Part shown: in pieces, positions 24,549 to 31,527 of the stretch
Layout of the letters: the number at the start of each line of letters is the position of its first letter
How positions within the stretch are numbered: the first letter of the stretch is position 1
Source of the DNA: Deltaproteobacteria bacterium
Lineage (GTDB): Bacteria; Bdellovibrionota; JACOXK01; 2-02-FULL-40-11
Reading direction: 5' to 3'
Assembly: GCA_016198185.1 (NCBI GenBank)
Contig: JACQJD010000037.1
Coordinates: 1-40,580 of the forward strand
Length of the DNA: 40,580 bases
Translations under genes and position numbers: made by a program
Notes under the pieces: model-generated
What the model saw: only the letters and a program-made list of their open reading frames with translations
The model's database searches: none
What the model was told of the DNA's origin: nothing

Positions 24549-25172
24549 ATGAAGTTTTTGTGGTACGTTGCCTGTTTAGTCTCTGTGAGCGGCTGTGCGT
24601 ATTTGCCCATTCAAGATCAGCATACGGTGAAAAAAGGGGAAACATTGGCCGGCATTGCTCACCGCTACCATCTTGACCAAAAAAAGTTGGCCAAGCTCAA
24701 TGGCCTAGAAGATATTGATCATTTGCTACCCGCTGAAATGCCAATCGTAAAGCTTTCCAACCGAAAATCCTCCTATATTAAAAAAGCAGCGTATACGATG
24801 CCTTCAAATCGTTTTATTTGGCCTTTACAAGGAGAGCTCTCCTCTAAATTTGGTCGAAGGTGGGGAACGTTTCATAACGGCATTGACATTTCATCTTCCT
24901 TTGGTACACCCATAAAATCTGCTGCTCCTGGGCGAGTGATTTACAGCGGACAAGAACCTGGGTATGGAAAATTACTCATTATTTATCATGGAGAAGCCTA
25001 TTCAACTGTGTATGCGCATGCTTCAAAACTTATTACAAAAAAAGGGGAATCTGTGAGACGCGGACAAATCATTGGTTATGTGGGGTCCACAGGACGTTCT
25101 ACGGGCCCTCATCTTCATTTTGAAATTCGAAGACAGAAGGAATCTCAAAATCCTCTAGATTACCTTCCATGA
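24549..25172 (+). CDS. NlpD-like lipoprotein: LysM + M23 peptidase
   Basis: A 207-residue murein hydrolase-type lipoprotein. Lipobox SVSGC with Cys16; LysM peptidoglycan-binding domain at about 25-68 ([18 protein letters not shown]); M23 metallopeptidase domain at about 95-205. The zinc and catalytic set is complete: His109 and Asp113 in FHNGIDIS, His157 in VYAHASK, and His188/His190 in GPHLHFEI. It should therefore be active, unlike the E. coli NlpD/EnvC regulators, which lack these residues. It acts in the periplasm on peptide crosslinks, probably in cell separation or remodelling. The stop overlaps the DAHP synthase ATG (ATGA). The 37-bp iteron repeat just upstream is shared with the secreted cassette. 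Confidence 0.92.
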   Translation: MKFLWYVACLVSVSGCAYLPIQDQHTVKKGETLAGIAHRYHLDQKKLAKLNGLEDIDHLLPAEMPIVKLSNRKSSYIKKAAYTMPSNRFIWPLQGELSSKFGRRWGTFHNGIDISSSFGTPIKSAAPGRVIYSGQEPGYGKLLIIYHGEAYSTVYAHASKLITKKGESVRRGQIIGYVGSTGRSTGPHLHFEIRRQKESQNPLDYLP

Positions 25173-25933
25173 CCTCTCTTCAAGTATCACGCCTCATTCC
25201 TTCTTTTGCCTGGGGGAACGAAAAAATATTGATTGCAGGTCCCTGTGCCATTGAAAGTGAAGACTCTTTAGAAAAAGTGGCCACGCTCTTACAAAAACTT
25301 CACTGGAAGTTTTTACGAGGAGGAGCCTTTAAACCCAGAACTTCACCCTATAGCTTTCAAGGGTTGGGAGAAGAGGGGCTTAAACTATTAAATCAGGTCG
25401 CACGTAAACACAGCCTTTATTCTGTGAGTGAAGTTCTATCTCCAGAAGAGGTTTCTTTAGTGGCTGAATATATCGACATCCTTCAAATAGGTTCTCGGAA
25501 TGCTCAAAATTTTTCGTTACTTAAAAAAGTTGGGAAATGTCAAAAACCTGTATTGCTCAAACGCGGTATGATGATGCGACTGGAGGAGTTTCTATTGGCG
25601 GCTGAGTATATTGCTGAAAAAGGAAATCCAAACATTATTTTATGCGAACGAGGGATTCGCACATTTGAAACAGCCACCCGAAACACTCTGGATTTAAGTG
25701 CGATTCCCTATTTAAAAGAACATACGTCGCTACCCGTGATTGTGGATCCTTCCCATGCGACTGGAAAAGCATCCTATGTGCCGCCCTTAGCCAAAGCAGC
25801 TCTGAGTTGTGGAGCAGATGGACTGATGATTGAAGTCCACCCTTGTCCTCAAAATGCTTTGAGCGATGGAGAACAATCATTAGACCTGGAACAATTTAAA
25901 AACCTTGCGGAAAATATCAATACTGCACAATAG
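25169..25933 (+). CDS. aroF: 3-deoxy-7-phosphoheptulonate (DAHP) synthase, type I-beta
   Basis: First step of the shikimate pathway: phosphoenolpyruvate plus erythrose 4-phosphate to DAHP. The 254 residues form one TIM barrel without an added regulatory ACT or chorismate-mutase domain, so no built-in feedback control is visible. Family motifs: [11 protein letters not shown] near residue 22, [16 protein letters not shown] near 50, [28 protein letters not shown] and VDPSHATGK. The [10 protein letters not shown] phrase separates DAHP synthase from the related KDO8P synthase. ATG 25169 overlaps the stop of the lipoprotein gene by 4 nt. Its 3' end overlaps the convergent apt gene by 17 nt. Confidence 0.95.
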   Translation: MTSLQVSRLIPSFAWGNEKILIAGPCAIESEDSLEKVATLLQKLHWKFLRGGAFKPRTSPYSFQGLGEEGLKLLNQVARKHSLYSVSEVLSPEEVSLVAEYIDILQIGSRNAQNFSLLKKVGKCQKPVLLKRGMMMRLEEFLLAAEYIAEKGNPNIILCERGIRTFETATRNTLDLSAIPYLKEHTSLPVIVDPSHATGKASYVPPLAKAALSCGADGLMIEVHPCPQNALSDGEQSLDLEQFKNLAENINTAQ

Positions 25934-26432
25934 AAAAGATATCGTAGTTTTTCAGTTTTTCCCGACCTTTTAAAAAAACAAGTTCAATCAAGAAAGAAAG
26001 CCCCACCACTTTTCCTTGGAGTTGACGGACCAGTTCACAAACAGCTGCGCACGTTCCTCCGGTGGCCAAAAGATCATCGACAATCAAGACGCGTTGTCCG
26101 GGCCGAATCGAATCTTCATGGATCTCTAAATGATCGGAGCCATATTCCAGATCGTAAGATTTCTTGATGGTTCGAAAGGGAAGCTTTCCTGTCTTTCTGA
26201 CAATCGTAAATCCACATTCGAGTTGATAGGCTAAAACTGAACCAAAAATAAATCCTCGAGACTCAATCCCAACCACGCGATCAATGTTTTCACTGCGATA
26301 GCGCTCAGTAAAAATATCAATGACCTTGTGAAAAAGCTTGGGATCATTGAGAAGGGGCGTAATATCTTTAAAAACAATCCCTTTTTTAGGAAAATCTGGA
26401 ATATCTCGTATTTTTTCTTTGATGGCGTCCAT
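25917..26432 (-). CDS. apt: Adenine phosphoribosyltransferase
   Basis: Purine salvage enzyme: adenine plus PRPP to AMP. Starting at ATG 26432 gives 171 residues, the family size. The open frame extends upstream, but [28 protein letters not shown] is the usual N-terminus and the predicted promoter (-10 TACTTT at 26445-26440) ends 7 nt before this ATG, so the longer form is excluded. The PRPP-binding motif [13 protein letters not shown] is intact, as are [10 protein letters not shown] and the flexible hood region ([16 protein letters not shown]). No Shine-Dalgarno is seen; the mRNA is probably leaderless. It is divergent from a decayed cysteine desulfurase gene and convergent with the DAHP synthase gene. 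Confidence 0.95.
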   Translation of the reverse strand: MDAIKEKIRDIPDFPKKGIVFKDITPLLNDPKLFHKVIDIFTERYRSENIDRVVGIESRGFIFGSVLAYQLECGFTIVRKTGKLPFRTIKKSYDLEYGSDHLEIHEDSIRPGQRVLIVDDLLATGGTCAAVCELVRQLQGKVVGLSFLIELVFLKGREKLKNYDIFSIVQY

Positions 26433-26439
26433 AAATTGC

Positions 26440-26469
26440 AAAGTACAGAAAAATACACTATACATGCAA
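26440..26469 (-). promoter_or_regulatory. Predicted promoter of apt
   Basis: Minus strand: -35 TTGCAT (26469-26464), 18 nt, -10 TACTTT (26445-26440), 7 nt to the ATG at 26432. It overlaps the Shine-Dalgarno of the opposing cysteine desulfurase remnant. Confidence 0.5.
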
Positions 26470-26479
26470 GGGAAAACAT

Positions 26480-26690
26480 ATGCGAAGAATTTACTTAGAT
26501 TATAATGCCACAACCCCTCTCAAGCCTCAGGTGTATGAGGCCATACTTCCTTATCTCAAGGTAAAATTGCTCTGTCATTCCGAATGAAAGCGAAAGATTT
26601 GAAGTGGCGATTTTAAGATGTTTTACGCACGATAACTTTGGTAACATGGCTGCTGAAGTAGCAGACTTTTTGTTTTCGCGCTGCCTACTT
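26480..26690 (+). pseudogene. Decayed cysteine desulfurase (NifS/IscS-like) gene remnant
   Basis: ATG 26480 has a perfect AAGGGA Shine-Dalgarno 6 nt upstream and encodes MRRIYLDYNATTPLKPQVYE then AILPYLK, the unmistakable N-terminus of the NifS/IscS family. After codon 27 the frame runs into a REP-like unit and stops at 26587 (35 aa in all). Farther on, in another frame, GATAACTTTGGTAAC (about 26633-26647) reads DNFGN, which fits the next family block, followed by EVADFL. The conserved PSSxHxxG segment between them is missing. So the gene was broken by a short insertion and an internal deletion and most of it is gone. No PLP-lysine or active-site cysteine region remains in the window. The start region may still be translated. 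Confidence 0.75.
26573..26599 (-). repeat. REP-like palindromic unit (copy 2), inside the desulfurase remnant
   Basis: On the minus strand it reads from AATCTTTCGC to GGAATGACA (27 nt). It aligns base for base in length with the 29179-29205 unit, sharing ..TC.CTT...TTCGG..TGACA. Confidence 0.45.
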
Positions 26691-26791
26691 CCAACTCATA
26701 GACTGGTTCAAGAGTTTATTTTCAAAAAAAAATCTGACCTCTCTCGCAGGATGTTAAGTCTATGTGCATCGTTCCCATTACAAAAGAAGCG

Positions 26792-27676
26792 TTATTGACA
26801 ACAATGTATTCTCAGGGCTTTGGCTAATTTCTTAATATTAGCATCTTCAGGAGATGACTTTCGTTTGATGATAAAGACTTCCTGGTATTGATATTCCTTT
26901 AATCCCTTTTTATGCAAAGGGATTTCTTTTAACGCAAATTTTGATGTTACTTTTTCATTTTGAAGATTTACAATGAACTTTGGTAGATATGCCACAGCTA
27001 ATCCTTGTCTACAAAGCTCCATTGCTGATTCCATAAGAGTAACCTTATATTTTTGAAATCTTGGTAGGCTCGTATCAGGCCAACCATCAAGTCCCTTAAT
27101 TTTCGTCGGCGATCCTTCAACGGGTATTATAGGCACAACAAAAGGCAATTTAGAAAAAGAAAAATTTAAAAATTTATCTTGAGCTGAAAATAACCCCATT
27201 TTGATTTTTCCAACCTTTAAATGATCTATTTTGGGATGAGGAATAGGAATATAGGTAATGCCTATATCAATTATATTTGAGGCAAGCGCATCTTCCATCT
27301 TTCCTGGAATGAGCTCATGGAGTTCACAGTGAAAATCTTGAAAATATTTAGAAAATAGAGGGCCAATAAAATAAGTAGTAAATACTTCAAATGATCCTAT
27401 TCGAATCATAAGTTCTTCTATGCCATCATTGTTGACATTTTTAAGGTTATCTATTTGTTTAAGAAGTTTATAAGCCTTTTCATGAAATCTTTTTCCTTGA
27501 TCTGTAACAATGATCCCTCTTCCAATTTGTTCAATGATTTTTATACCGATCTCTTCTTCAAAAACTTTCATGGCCTTAGAAAGAGCCGGTGGTGAGATAT
27601 GGAGCAGCTCAGACGCTCGTCTTAAGTTTTCAGTTTGAACAACGGTACAAAAATATCTCAGCCGATTGATATCCAT
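26792..27676 (-). CDS. LysR-family transcriptional regulator
   Basis: A 294-residue DNA-binding regulator. The N-terminal winged HTH matches the family: MDINRLRYFCTVVQTENLRRASELLHISPPALSKAMKVFE, then IGIKIIEQIGRGIIVTDQG (residues 1-65). A periplasmic-binding-protein-like effector domain follows (about 90-290), with FEVFTTYFIGPLF and the DIGITYIP strand. ATG 27676 has no Shine-Dalgarno and lies 9 nt after a -10 box. It is divergent from a small secreted protein gene at 27779, the classic arrangement for a LysR regulator and its target; the shared 102-bp region contains an imperfect TTCAAC...TTATGAA dyad (about 27710-27733). The effector is unknown. Confidence 0.93.
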   Translation of the reverse strand: MDINRLRYFCTVVQTENLRRASELLHISPPALSKAMKVFEEEIGIKIIEQIGRGIIVTDQGKRFHEKAYKLLKQIDNLKNVNNDGIEELMIRIGSFEVFTTYFIGPLFSKYFQDFHCELHELIPGKMEDALASNIIDIGITYIPIPHPKIDHLKVGKIKMGLFSAQDKFLNFSFSKLPFVVPIIPVEGSPTKIKGLDGWPDTSLPRFQKYKVTLMESAMELCRQGLAVAYLPKFIVNLQNEKVTSKFALKEIPLHKKGLKEYQYQEVFIIKRKSSPEDANIKKLAKALRIHCCQ

Positions 27677-27685
27677 TGGTTAACA

Positions 27686-27714
27686 AATATAAACTATTAT
27701 TTAATTTTATTCAA
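27686..27714 (-). promoter_or_regulatory. Predicted promoter of the lysR gene
   Basis: Minus strand: -35 TTGAAT (27714-27709), 17 nt, -10 TATATT (27691-27686), 9 nt to ATG. The -35 overlaps the dyad that may be the LysR site, consistent with autorepression. Confidence 0.55.
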
Positions 27715-27778
27715 CATGCGTAGTTGTTATGAATCATTTCAATAAACAAACTGCAACAAACCAAAAAGGAGGTGTGAA

Positions 27779-28246
27779 ATGCAGTACACAATAAAATCTG
27801 GATTGCTGGTATTATTTGGGATCATTTCTTTTTCAACGGTGGGATTAGCCATGCACGATGAGGATATTGATCCATCAAAGGAGCTTGATTTTCAGTATTG
27901 TGAAACAAGCGATGCGAAATACATGGTTAATCAATTTGAGGAGGATAAGAAGCAATCAGAAAATCTGGAATTGCAAAAAGGGTATCAAATTTTTAAGGCG
28001 CGCTTTCTCGATACCTTTGAAAGAAAAAGCATAGATCTCACATGTTCTCGTTATTTGGACTCTTATGAACCCTATCAAGAGGTAGAATTTCAATGCAGTC
28101 ATAGCGCAATTCTTACAAGAAATGAAGAGCTGCACGTAAGAGTGTACAAAAAACATATTCCCTCTGCTCCTCGCATGGCTGCGTTGGCATTCGGGCCGTA
28201 TGAAGATCAAAATATTGATACTATTATACCTATGTTTTGTGAATAA
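27779..28246 (+). CDS. Small secreted protein, unknown
   Basis: Not recognised. 155 residues with a clear signal peptide (MQYTIKSGLLVLFGIISF..., cleavage after GLA near residue 24). The mature part has four cysteines (in QYCET, DLTCSR, EFQCSH and MFCE at the very end), probably two disulfides. AAGGAGGTG upstream is one of the strongest Shine-Dalgarno sequences in the window. The promoter region has only weak hexamers (TTGTTA-17-CAAACT), as expected for an activator-dependent promoter. It diverges from the LysR gene and is followed after 19 nt by a 33-codon frame that also has a strong Shine-Dalgarno. Confidence 0.8.
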   Translation: MQYTIKSGLLVLFGIISFSTVGLAMHDEDIDPSKELDFQYCETSDAKYMVNQFEEDKKQSENLELQKGYQIFKARFLDTFERKSIDLTCSRYLDSYEPYQEVEFQCSHSAILTRNEELHVRVYKKHIPSAPRMAALAFGPYEDQNIDTIIPMFCE

Positions 28247-28265
28247 AAAGAAAGGGGGTGATAAT

Positions 28266-28367
28266 ATGAAAACAAAAGGGATTAAAAAACCTATTTTGAG
28301 TTTTAAAGGTCAAATACATCAGCTACAAACTGTGCCTACTTCCTACATGAAGTCTATGCCATTTTGA
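28266..28367 (+). CDS. Possible 33-residue basic peptide
   Basis: ATG 28266 to TGA 28365-28367, preceded at 5-nt spacing by AAAGGGGGTG. The product starts MKTKGIKKPILSFKGQ and ends MKSMPF. It is basic (seven Lys, no Asp or Glu) and has no clear signal peptide. It lies 19 nt downstream of the small secreted protein gene and would share its transcript. The strong Shine-Dalgarno is the main support; no homologue is recognised. Confidence 0.45.
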   Translation: MKTKGIKKPILSFKGQIHQLQTVPTSYMKSMPF

Positions 28368-28464
28368 TTCTGTCACCCTCAACGCTCCTTTTTAGAATGT
28401 CGATGACCGGGTGAAGCTGATGCAGTAATATTTAGAACCCTTTTCAATTAAAATCAAAATATTT

Positions 28465-28890
28465 CTATTGAAGAACCATGTATGATGCAATGCTATTATC
28501 AGTATTCAAAGTAACCTCAATTCTATGTCCTTGACTTATCGCATCTATTGCTTCTGATTTAAAGTTCTCGCATGTTTCTTTGTGCGCGCTGTCAGAAAAA
28601 CGAACATAAAAACGCGGTGCAACAAATGAAGCAATACGACCACTATAAAGATTTAGCCCAGAACTATAAAGATATTGCCATGCATTCCCACCTTGCTTGA
28701 AACTAATGCCACACCCCAGCTGTGCTATCCATGCGCCTTCCTCATCAAGAAAATAGATGGCAGAACTTGTGTCTGGATCCATTACCAAATAATCGCCTAG
28801 AATAATGCTACTAGGCAGTTCTATATCATCACCACTAAACGCAACTGTTGAAGCAACTAGAAAAAGAGAACTAAATAATAATGATTTCAT
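28465..28890 (-). CDS. Small secreted protein, unknown
   Basis: Not recognised. ATG 28890 is chosen because AAAGGA lies just upstream and it begins a clean signal peptide (MKSLLFSSLFLVASTVAFSG, cleavage near residue 19). The frame itself is open to 28932. The mature part of about 120 residues is beta-rich in appearance (IILGDYLVMDPDTSSAIYFL, APRFYVRFSD) with two cysteines (LGCGIS and ETCENF) likely to form one disulfide. It is similar in size and export to the protein at 27779-28246 and convergent with it, but the sequences are not obviously related. Confidence 0.78.
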   Translation of the reverse strand: MKSLLFSSLFLVASTVAFSGDDIELPSSIILGDYLVMDPDTSSAIYFLDEEGAWIAQLGCGISFKQGGNAWQYLYSSGLNLYSGRIASFVAPRFYVRFSDSAHKETCENFKSEAIDAISQGHRIEVTLNTDNSIASYMVLQ

Positions 28891-28922
28891 AAAAATCCTT
28901 TCTTGATGGAAAATACAACTGT

Positions 28923-28952
28923 TTTCTAGCACCTACTTACTTGTGATGTCAA
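28923..28952 (-). promoter_or_regulatory. Predicted promoter of the 28465-28890 gene
   Basis: Minus strand: perfect -35 TTGACA (28952-28947), 18 nt, -10 TAGAAA (28928-28923). It leaves a leader of about 25 nt with a Shine-Dalgarno. Confidence 0.55.
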
Positions 28953-29124
28953 TGAACGTTTTGGAAAATAATTTTGAATCAATCACGTTTGAAAGCGACT
29001 TTTCTGTCGAGAAGTTTGACAATGCATATTTGAACTTTCAAAAAATTTTCAAAATAAAACCTCTGCTCCGACCCATCCACAGTGCTCCAAAAATGCTCTA
29101 AAACAATCTAAAAGAAATCGCTGA

Positions 29125-29150
29125 GATGCTTCGCTGCGCTCAGCATGACA
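29125..29150 (+). repeat. REP-like palindromic unit (copy 3)
   Basis: GATGCTTCGC to CAGCATGACA, 26 nt, with ATGCT/AGCAT arms and a CTGAG/CTCAG pairing that extends upstream. Confidence 0.5.
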
Positions 29151-29178
29151 GATACAACTACTACTCTGTTATCGATGA

Positions 29179-29205
29179 GACCCCTCACTTACGTTCGGGG
29201 TGACA
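29179..29205 (+). repeat. REP-like palindromic unit (copy 4)
   Basis: GACCCCTCAC to GGGGTGACA, 27 nt, with ACCCC/GGGGT arms; in tandem with copy 3, 28 nt away. Confidence 0.5.
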
Positions 29206-29276
29206 TGCCAAAGCGTATCCCGTTTCTCAGATTCAAACATATACTGCACCAACAGCGATTCTAGCTAAAAATTTTA

Positions 29277-30740
29277 TTAATCAGCAATATATTGCGTCAG
29301 TTTTTGCTGAGCTTTTTTATAATAGGGGTGATCGGGGGCTAAAGATTCGACCATTTGGTTCCATTTTTGTTTGGCTGCTTCCAAATCTGGCATACCTTCA
29401 AACACAATGGCTTCGGCATACAATTGTTTGGCCTGAAAATCTAAAATTCGCGTTAACTCTTCGTGTTTTTCAATGCCTGGTTTGAAATAGGGATTCATTT
29501 CTAATATTTTTTCAACATTTAATTTGGCCTGTAAAAACTTTTGAGCATCATAAAATGTTTTAACCTGTTGCCAATAGACTTCGGTCTTTGTTTTAAGTGA
29601 GTCAATAGCCTGAGACAAAGGGTCAATAAGATGATCCACCGAAAGCCCATGACGTTTCAACAACATGAGTGCTTTTTGATAGCTTTGGATCGCATAAGCA
29701 TATTTCATCTCACGAGATAAAGCCTCCCCCTTCTCCACCCAAACTTGAGCCTCTTGATAGACCTTAAGTGTCTGAGAAGTTGGCTCTTTCACTTTTGAAG
29801 TAGGATAACCGGGAACAGAGCGCTCATCATCTGTATTGAGAATGCCTTTTTTAGCTTCTTCATAACTCGGATCTAACATCAGCACCTCTTGATACGTAAT
29901 AATAGCCTTATCCCATTCTTTTTGTTTTACAAAAAGCTCTGCTTCTTTCATCATGGTTTGGATGCGCTCTTGAAATTCCTGCGTATCTTGGGCTAGAGGG
30001 TACATTTGTTTTAAAAAACTCGCTTCCTCAATGGCCTTTTGCATTTTTTCAAAGAGAGGTTGTGCCAACCCATGATGATAGGCAGATCTCAAATGCTGTT
30101 CGGCCTCTGGATAGTGCCCTTGAGCATAAGCCTGCGAAGAAAGACGATAAAACAAATCTGCTTGGAACTTCGCTCCTTCTTGAGACGAAATTTTTTTAGG
30201 CATACTGATGCTCTGGGGCGAACGCATTTTCGGATGAAATGATTTTTTTGCAGAAAAACATACCAGTAAAAAACAAATGGTAAGGATACTGGCAAAAAAA
30301 GAATACTTAACCCAATTGGAAAGTCCCCAAGAAAAAGACGTCTTCAAGAATTTTTTTGGAATAACACTTGGAATATTAAACTCAAATCGACATTGCCCGA
30401 TTTCAATCATGTCATGAGATCGCAGCTGAACTTCTGAAATTTTTTTCCCATTCACATAGGTCCCATTCGTACTATTTAAATCCTTAATATAATAATGACC
30501 TCGCATATAAAAAATCTGTGCATGGTGACGAGAGATCTTGGCATCATCAATCATGATATCCGCCGAGATTTTTCTTCCTAAGATCGAACTGCTTTTTAAA
30601 GAATAAATGTAGGCGGATTTGATGGCCTCGTTCCCTTCCACGACAATTAAATGCGCCCGATGCAAGGAATCCTCCTCCATTGTTTGTGGATTGAACGCCA
30701 ATGTCCGCGTGGTGGTTAATTCATTTTCAATACTTGCCAT
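29277..30740 (-). CDS. FHA-domain protein with one membrane segment and C-terminal TPRs
   Basis: Phosphothreonine-reading scaffold of 487 residues. The FHA domain (about 45-122) keeps the binding residues: GR at 55-56, SRHH at 70-73 and NSTNG at 89-93. One transmembrane helix follows at about 147-163 (YSFFASILTICFLLVCF). The C-terminal part (190-487) is built of TPR-like repeats, for example KEWDKAIITYQEVLMLDPSYEEA and YAYAIQSYQKALMLL. The likely topology is FHA in the cytoplasm and TPR array in the periplasm, so it could link a Ser/Thr kinase signal to an envelope complex (inference). It starts 1 nt after the stop of the 30742-31179 gene, the two forming an operon behind a sigma-54 promoter. 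No kinase, phosphatase or secretion apparatus genes are in the window. Confidence 0.88.
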   Translation of the reverse strand: MASIENELTTTRTLAFNPQTMEEDSLHRAHLIVVEGNEAIKSAYIYSLKSSSILGRKISADIMIDDAKISRHHAQIFYMRGHYYIKDLNSTNGTYVNGKKISEVQLRSHDMIEIGQCRFEFNIPSVIPKKFLKTSFSWGLSNWVKYSFFASILTICFLLVCFSAKKSFHPKMRSPQSISMPKKISSQEGAKFQADLFYRLSSQAYAQGHYPEAEQHLRSAYHHGLAQPLFEKMQKAIEEASFLKQMYPLAQDTQEFQERIQTMMKEAELFVKQKEWDKAIITYQEVLMLDPSYEEAKKGILNTDDERSVPGYPTSKVKEPTSQTLKVYQEAQVWVEKGEALSREMKYAYAIQSYQKALMLLKRHGLSVDHLIDPLSQAIDSLKTKTEVYWQQVKTFYDAQKFLQAKLNVEKILEMNPYFKPGIEKHEELTRILDFQAKQLYAEAIVFEGMPDLEAAKQKWNQMVESLAPDHPYYKKAQQKLTQYIAD

Positions 30741-30741
30741 T

Positions 30742-31179
30742 TTAATCTTCCTTTTTAAAAAGGGTTAACGTGTTCTGCGATTTATCCCACACCAGAGGGT
30801 AAACTTTTGTCTCGCGTTCCACAGGGTGAAAAAAAGAAACCAGAAGGTCTAACTGATGATCTTGATTGATATCCACAAAAGCCACTGGCGTAATAGATTT
30901 ATGATCATACAGAAATCCATCGTCCATATTTAAAAAAGCAAAGCTCACTTTAGATGACAAAAAAAGTCCACTTTGAACTTGAACCATAATCCCATGTTCC
31001 GTTTGAATTTTAGAAACTTTTTCAAGTTGGCCATCGAAGTTTAAATCAATGTTTTCTTCAAATAGCGTTTTTTGAGAAGCATGAGACACAATAGAAGATA
31101 CCAGCGGCGTAAAACGTCCATTAGCCCAAAGAACCAATATCACTCCAATCATCAAAATCAGCCCCTTTCGAAAATCCAC
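30742..31179 (-). CDS. Membrane-anchored protein with VCBS/EF-hand-like calcium loops
   Basis: 145 residues. GTG 31179 is supported by GGAGG 8 nt upstream. One N-terminal hydrophobic helix (GLILMIGVILVLWANG) anchors it, with the rest in the periplasm. Two short acidic loops, DLNFDGQLEKV and DINQDHQLDLLV, have the D-x-N-x-D-x-x-x-D pattern of FG-GAP/VCBS-type calcium-binding repeats, each followed by a strand. The family as a whole is not recognised. It is the first gene of the operon with the FHA-TPR protein (1-nt gap), so the two products probably meet in the periplasm. Transcription should come from the sigma-54 promoter at 31224-31239. Confidence 0.78.
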   Translation of the reverse strand: MDFRKGLILMIGVILVLWANGRFTPLVSSIVSHASQKTLFEENIDLNFDGQLEKVSKIQTEHGIMVQVQSGLFLSSKVSFAFLNMDDGFLYDHKSITPVAFVDINQDHQLDLLVSFFHPVERETKVYPLVWDKSQNTLTLFKKED

Positions 31180-31223
31180 AAGTACAACCTCCAGGTGAAA
31201 TCAATAGCCTTACTTGTATAAGG

Positions 31224-31239
31224 TGCAAGGAGCATGCCA
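31224..31239 (-). promoter_or_regulatory. Sigma-54 (-24/-12) promoter of the FHA-TPR operon
   Basis: On the minus strand it reads TGGCATGCTCCTTGCA, matching TGGCAC-N5-TTGCW with exact spacing. The predicted start is near 31213, about 34 nt before the GTG at 31179, leaving room for the GGAGG ribosome site. Confidence 0.78.
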
Positions 31240-31443
31240 GAATTAGGATTAAAAATATGTGTAATTTCAATATCTTATAAAACATAACCTTTTTTAAAAA
31301 AGTGCATATTTTTTACACACCCAACAAAGTCTATGAGGTATTTGTTTATAAGCATATGAAATTATTGTTGTTTTTTAATTATCGTTAAAAATCGAACACT
31401 TGTATAAAAAATAACGGTAATGAAAACGGATTTTACTTTGGCA
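31240..31443. other. Very AT-rich spacer upstream of a sigma-54 promoter
   Basis: About 200 bp with no supported gene. It is the natural place for upstream activator sites of the sigma-54 promoter at 31224-31239. Short dyads such as GTGCATATTTTTTACAC occur, but none can be assigned. Confidence 0.4.
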
Positions 31444-31520
31444 AATTGTAGCCCTTTGATCAGATCTCTGAGGCGGCATTGAGTTTCAAGCATCAGAGAT
31501 CTGATCAAAGGGCCGCAATT
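31444..31520. repeat. Long inverted repeat (28-bp arms, 21-nt loop)
   Basis: 31444-31471 pairs with 31493-31520 over 28 bp with two mismatches; the inner 20 bp are exact and contain TGATCA and AGATCT. It begins 7 nt past the stop codon of the 31528-33498 gene, so it can end or stabilise that mRNA. A T-run is missing, so it is not a standard intrinsic terminator. An insertion remnant is the alternative. Confidence 0.65.
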
Positions 31521-31527
31521 CGATTAA

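Larger units (their letters stand above)
28953..29276. other. Non-coding stretch with two REP-like units
   Basis: About 320 bp between the promoter of one minus-strand gene and the end of the FHA gene. It carries two tandem REP-like hairpins (29125-29150 and 29179-29205). No gene or promoter is supported in the rest. Confidence 0.5.
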
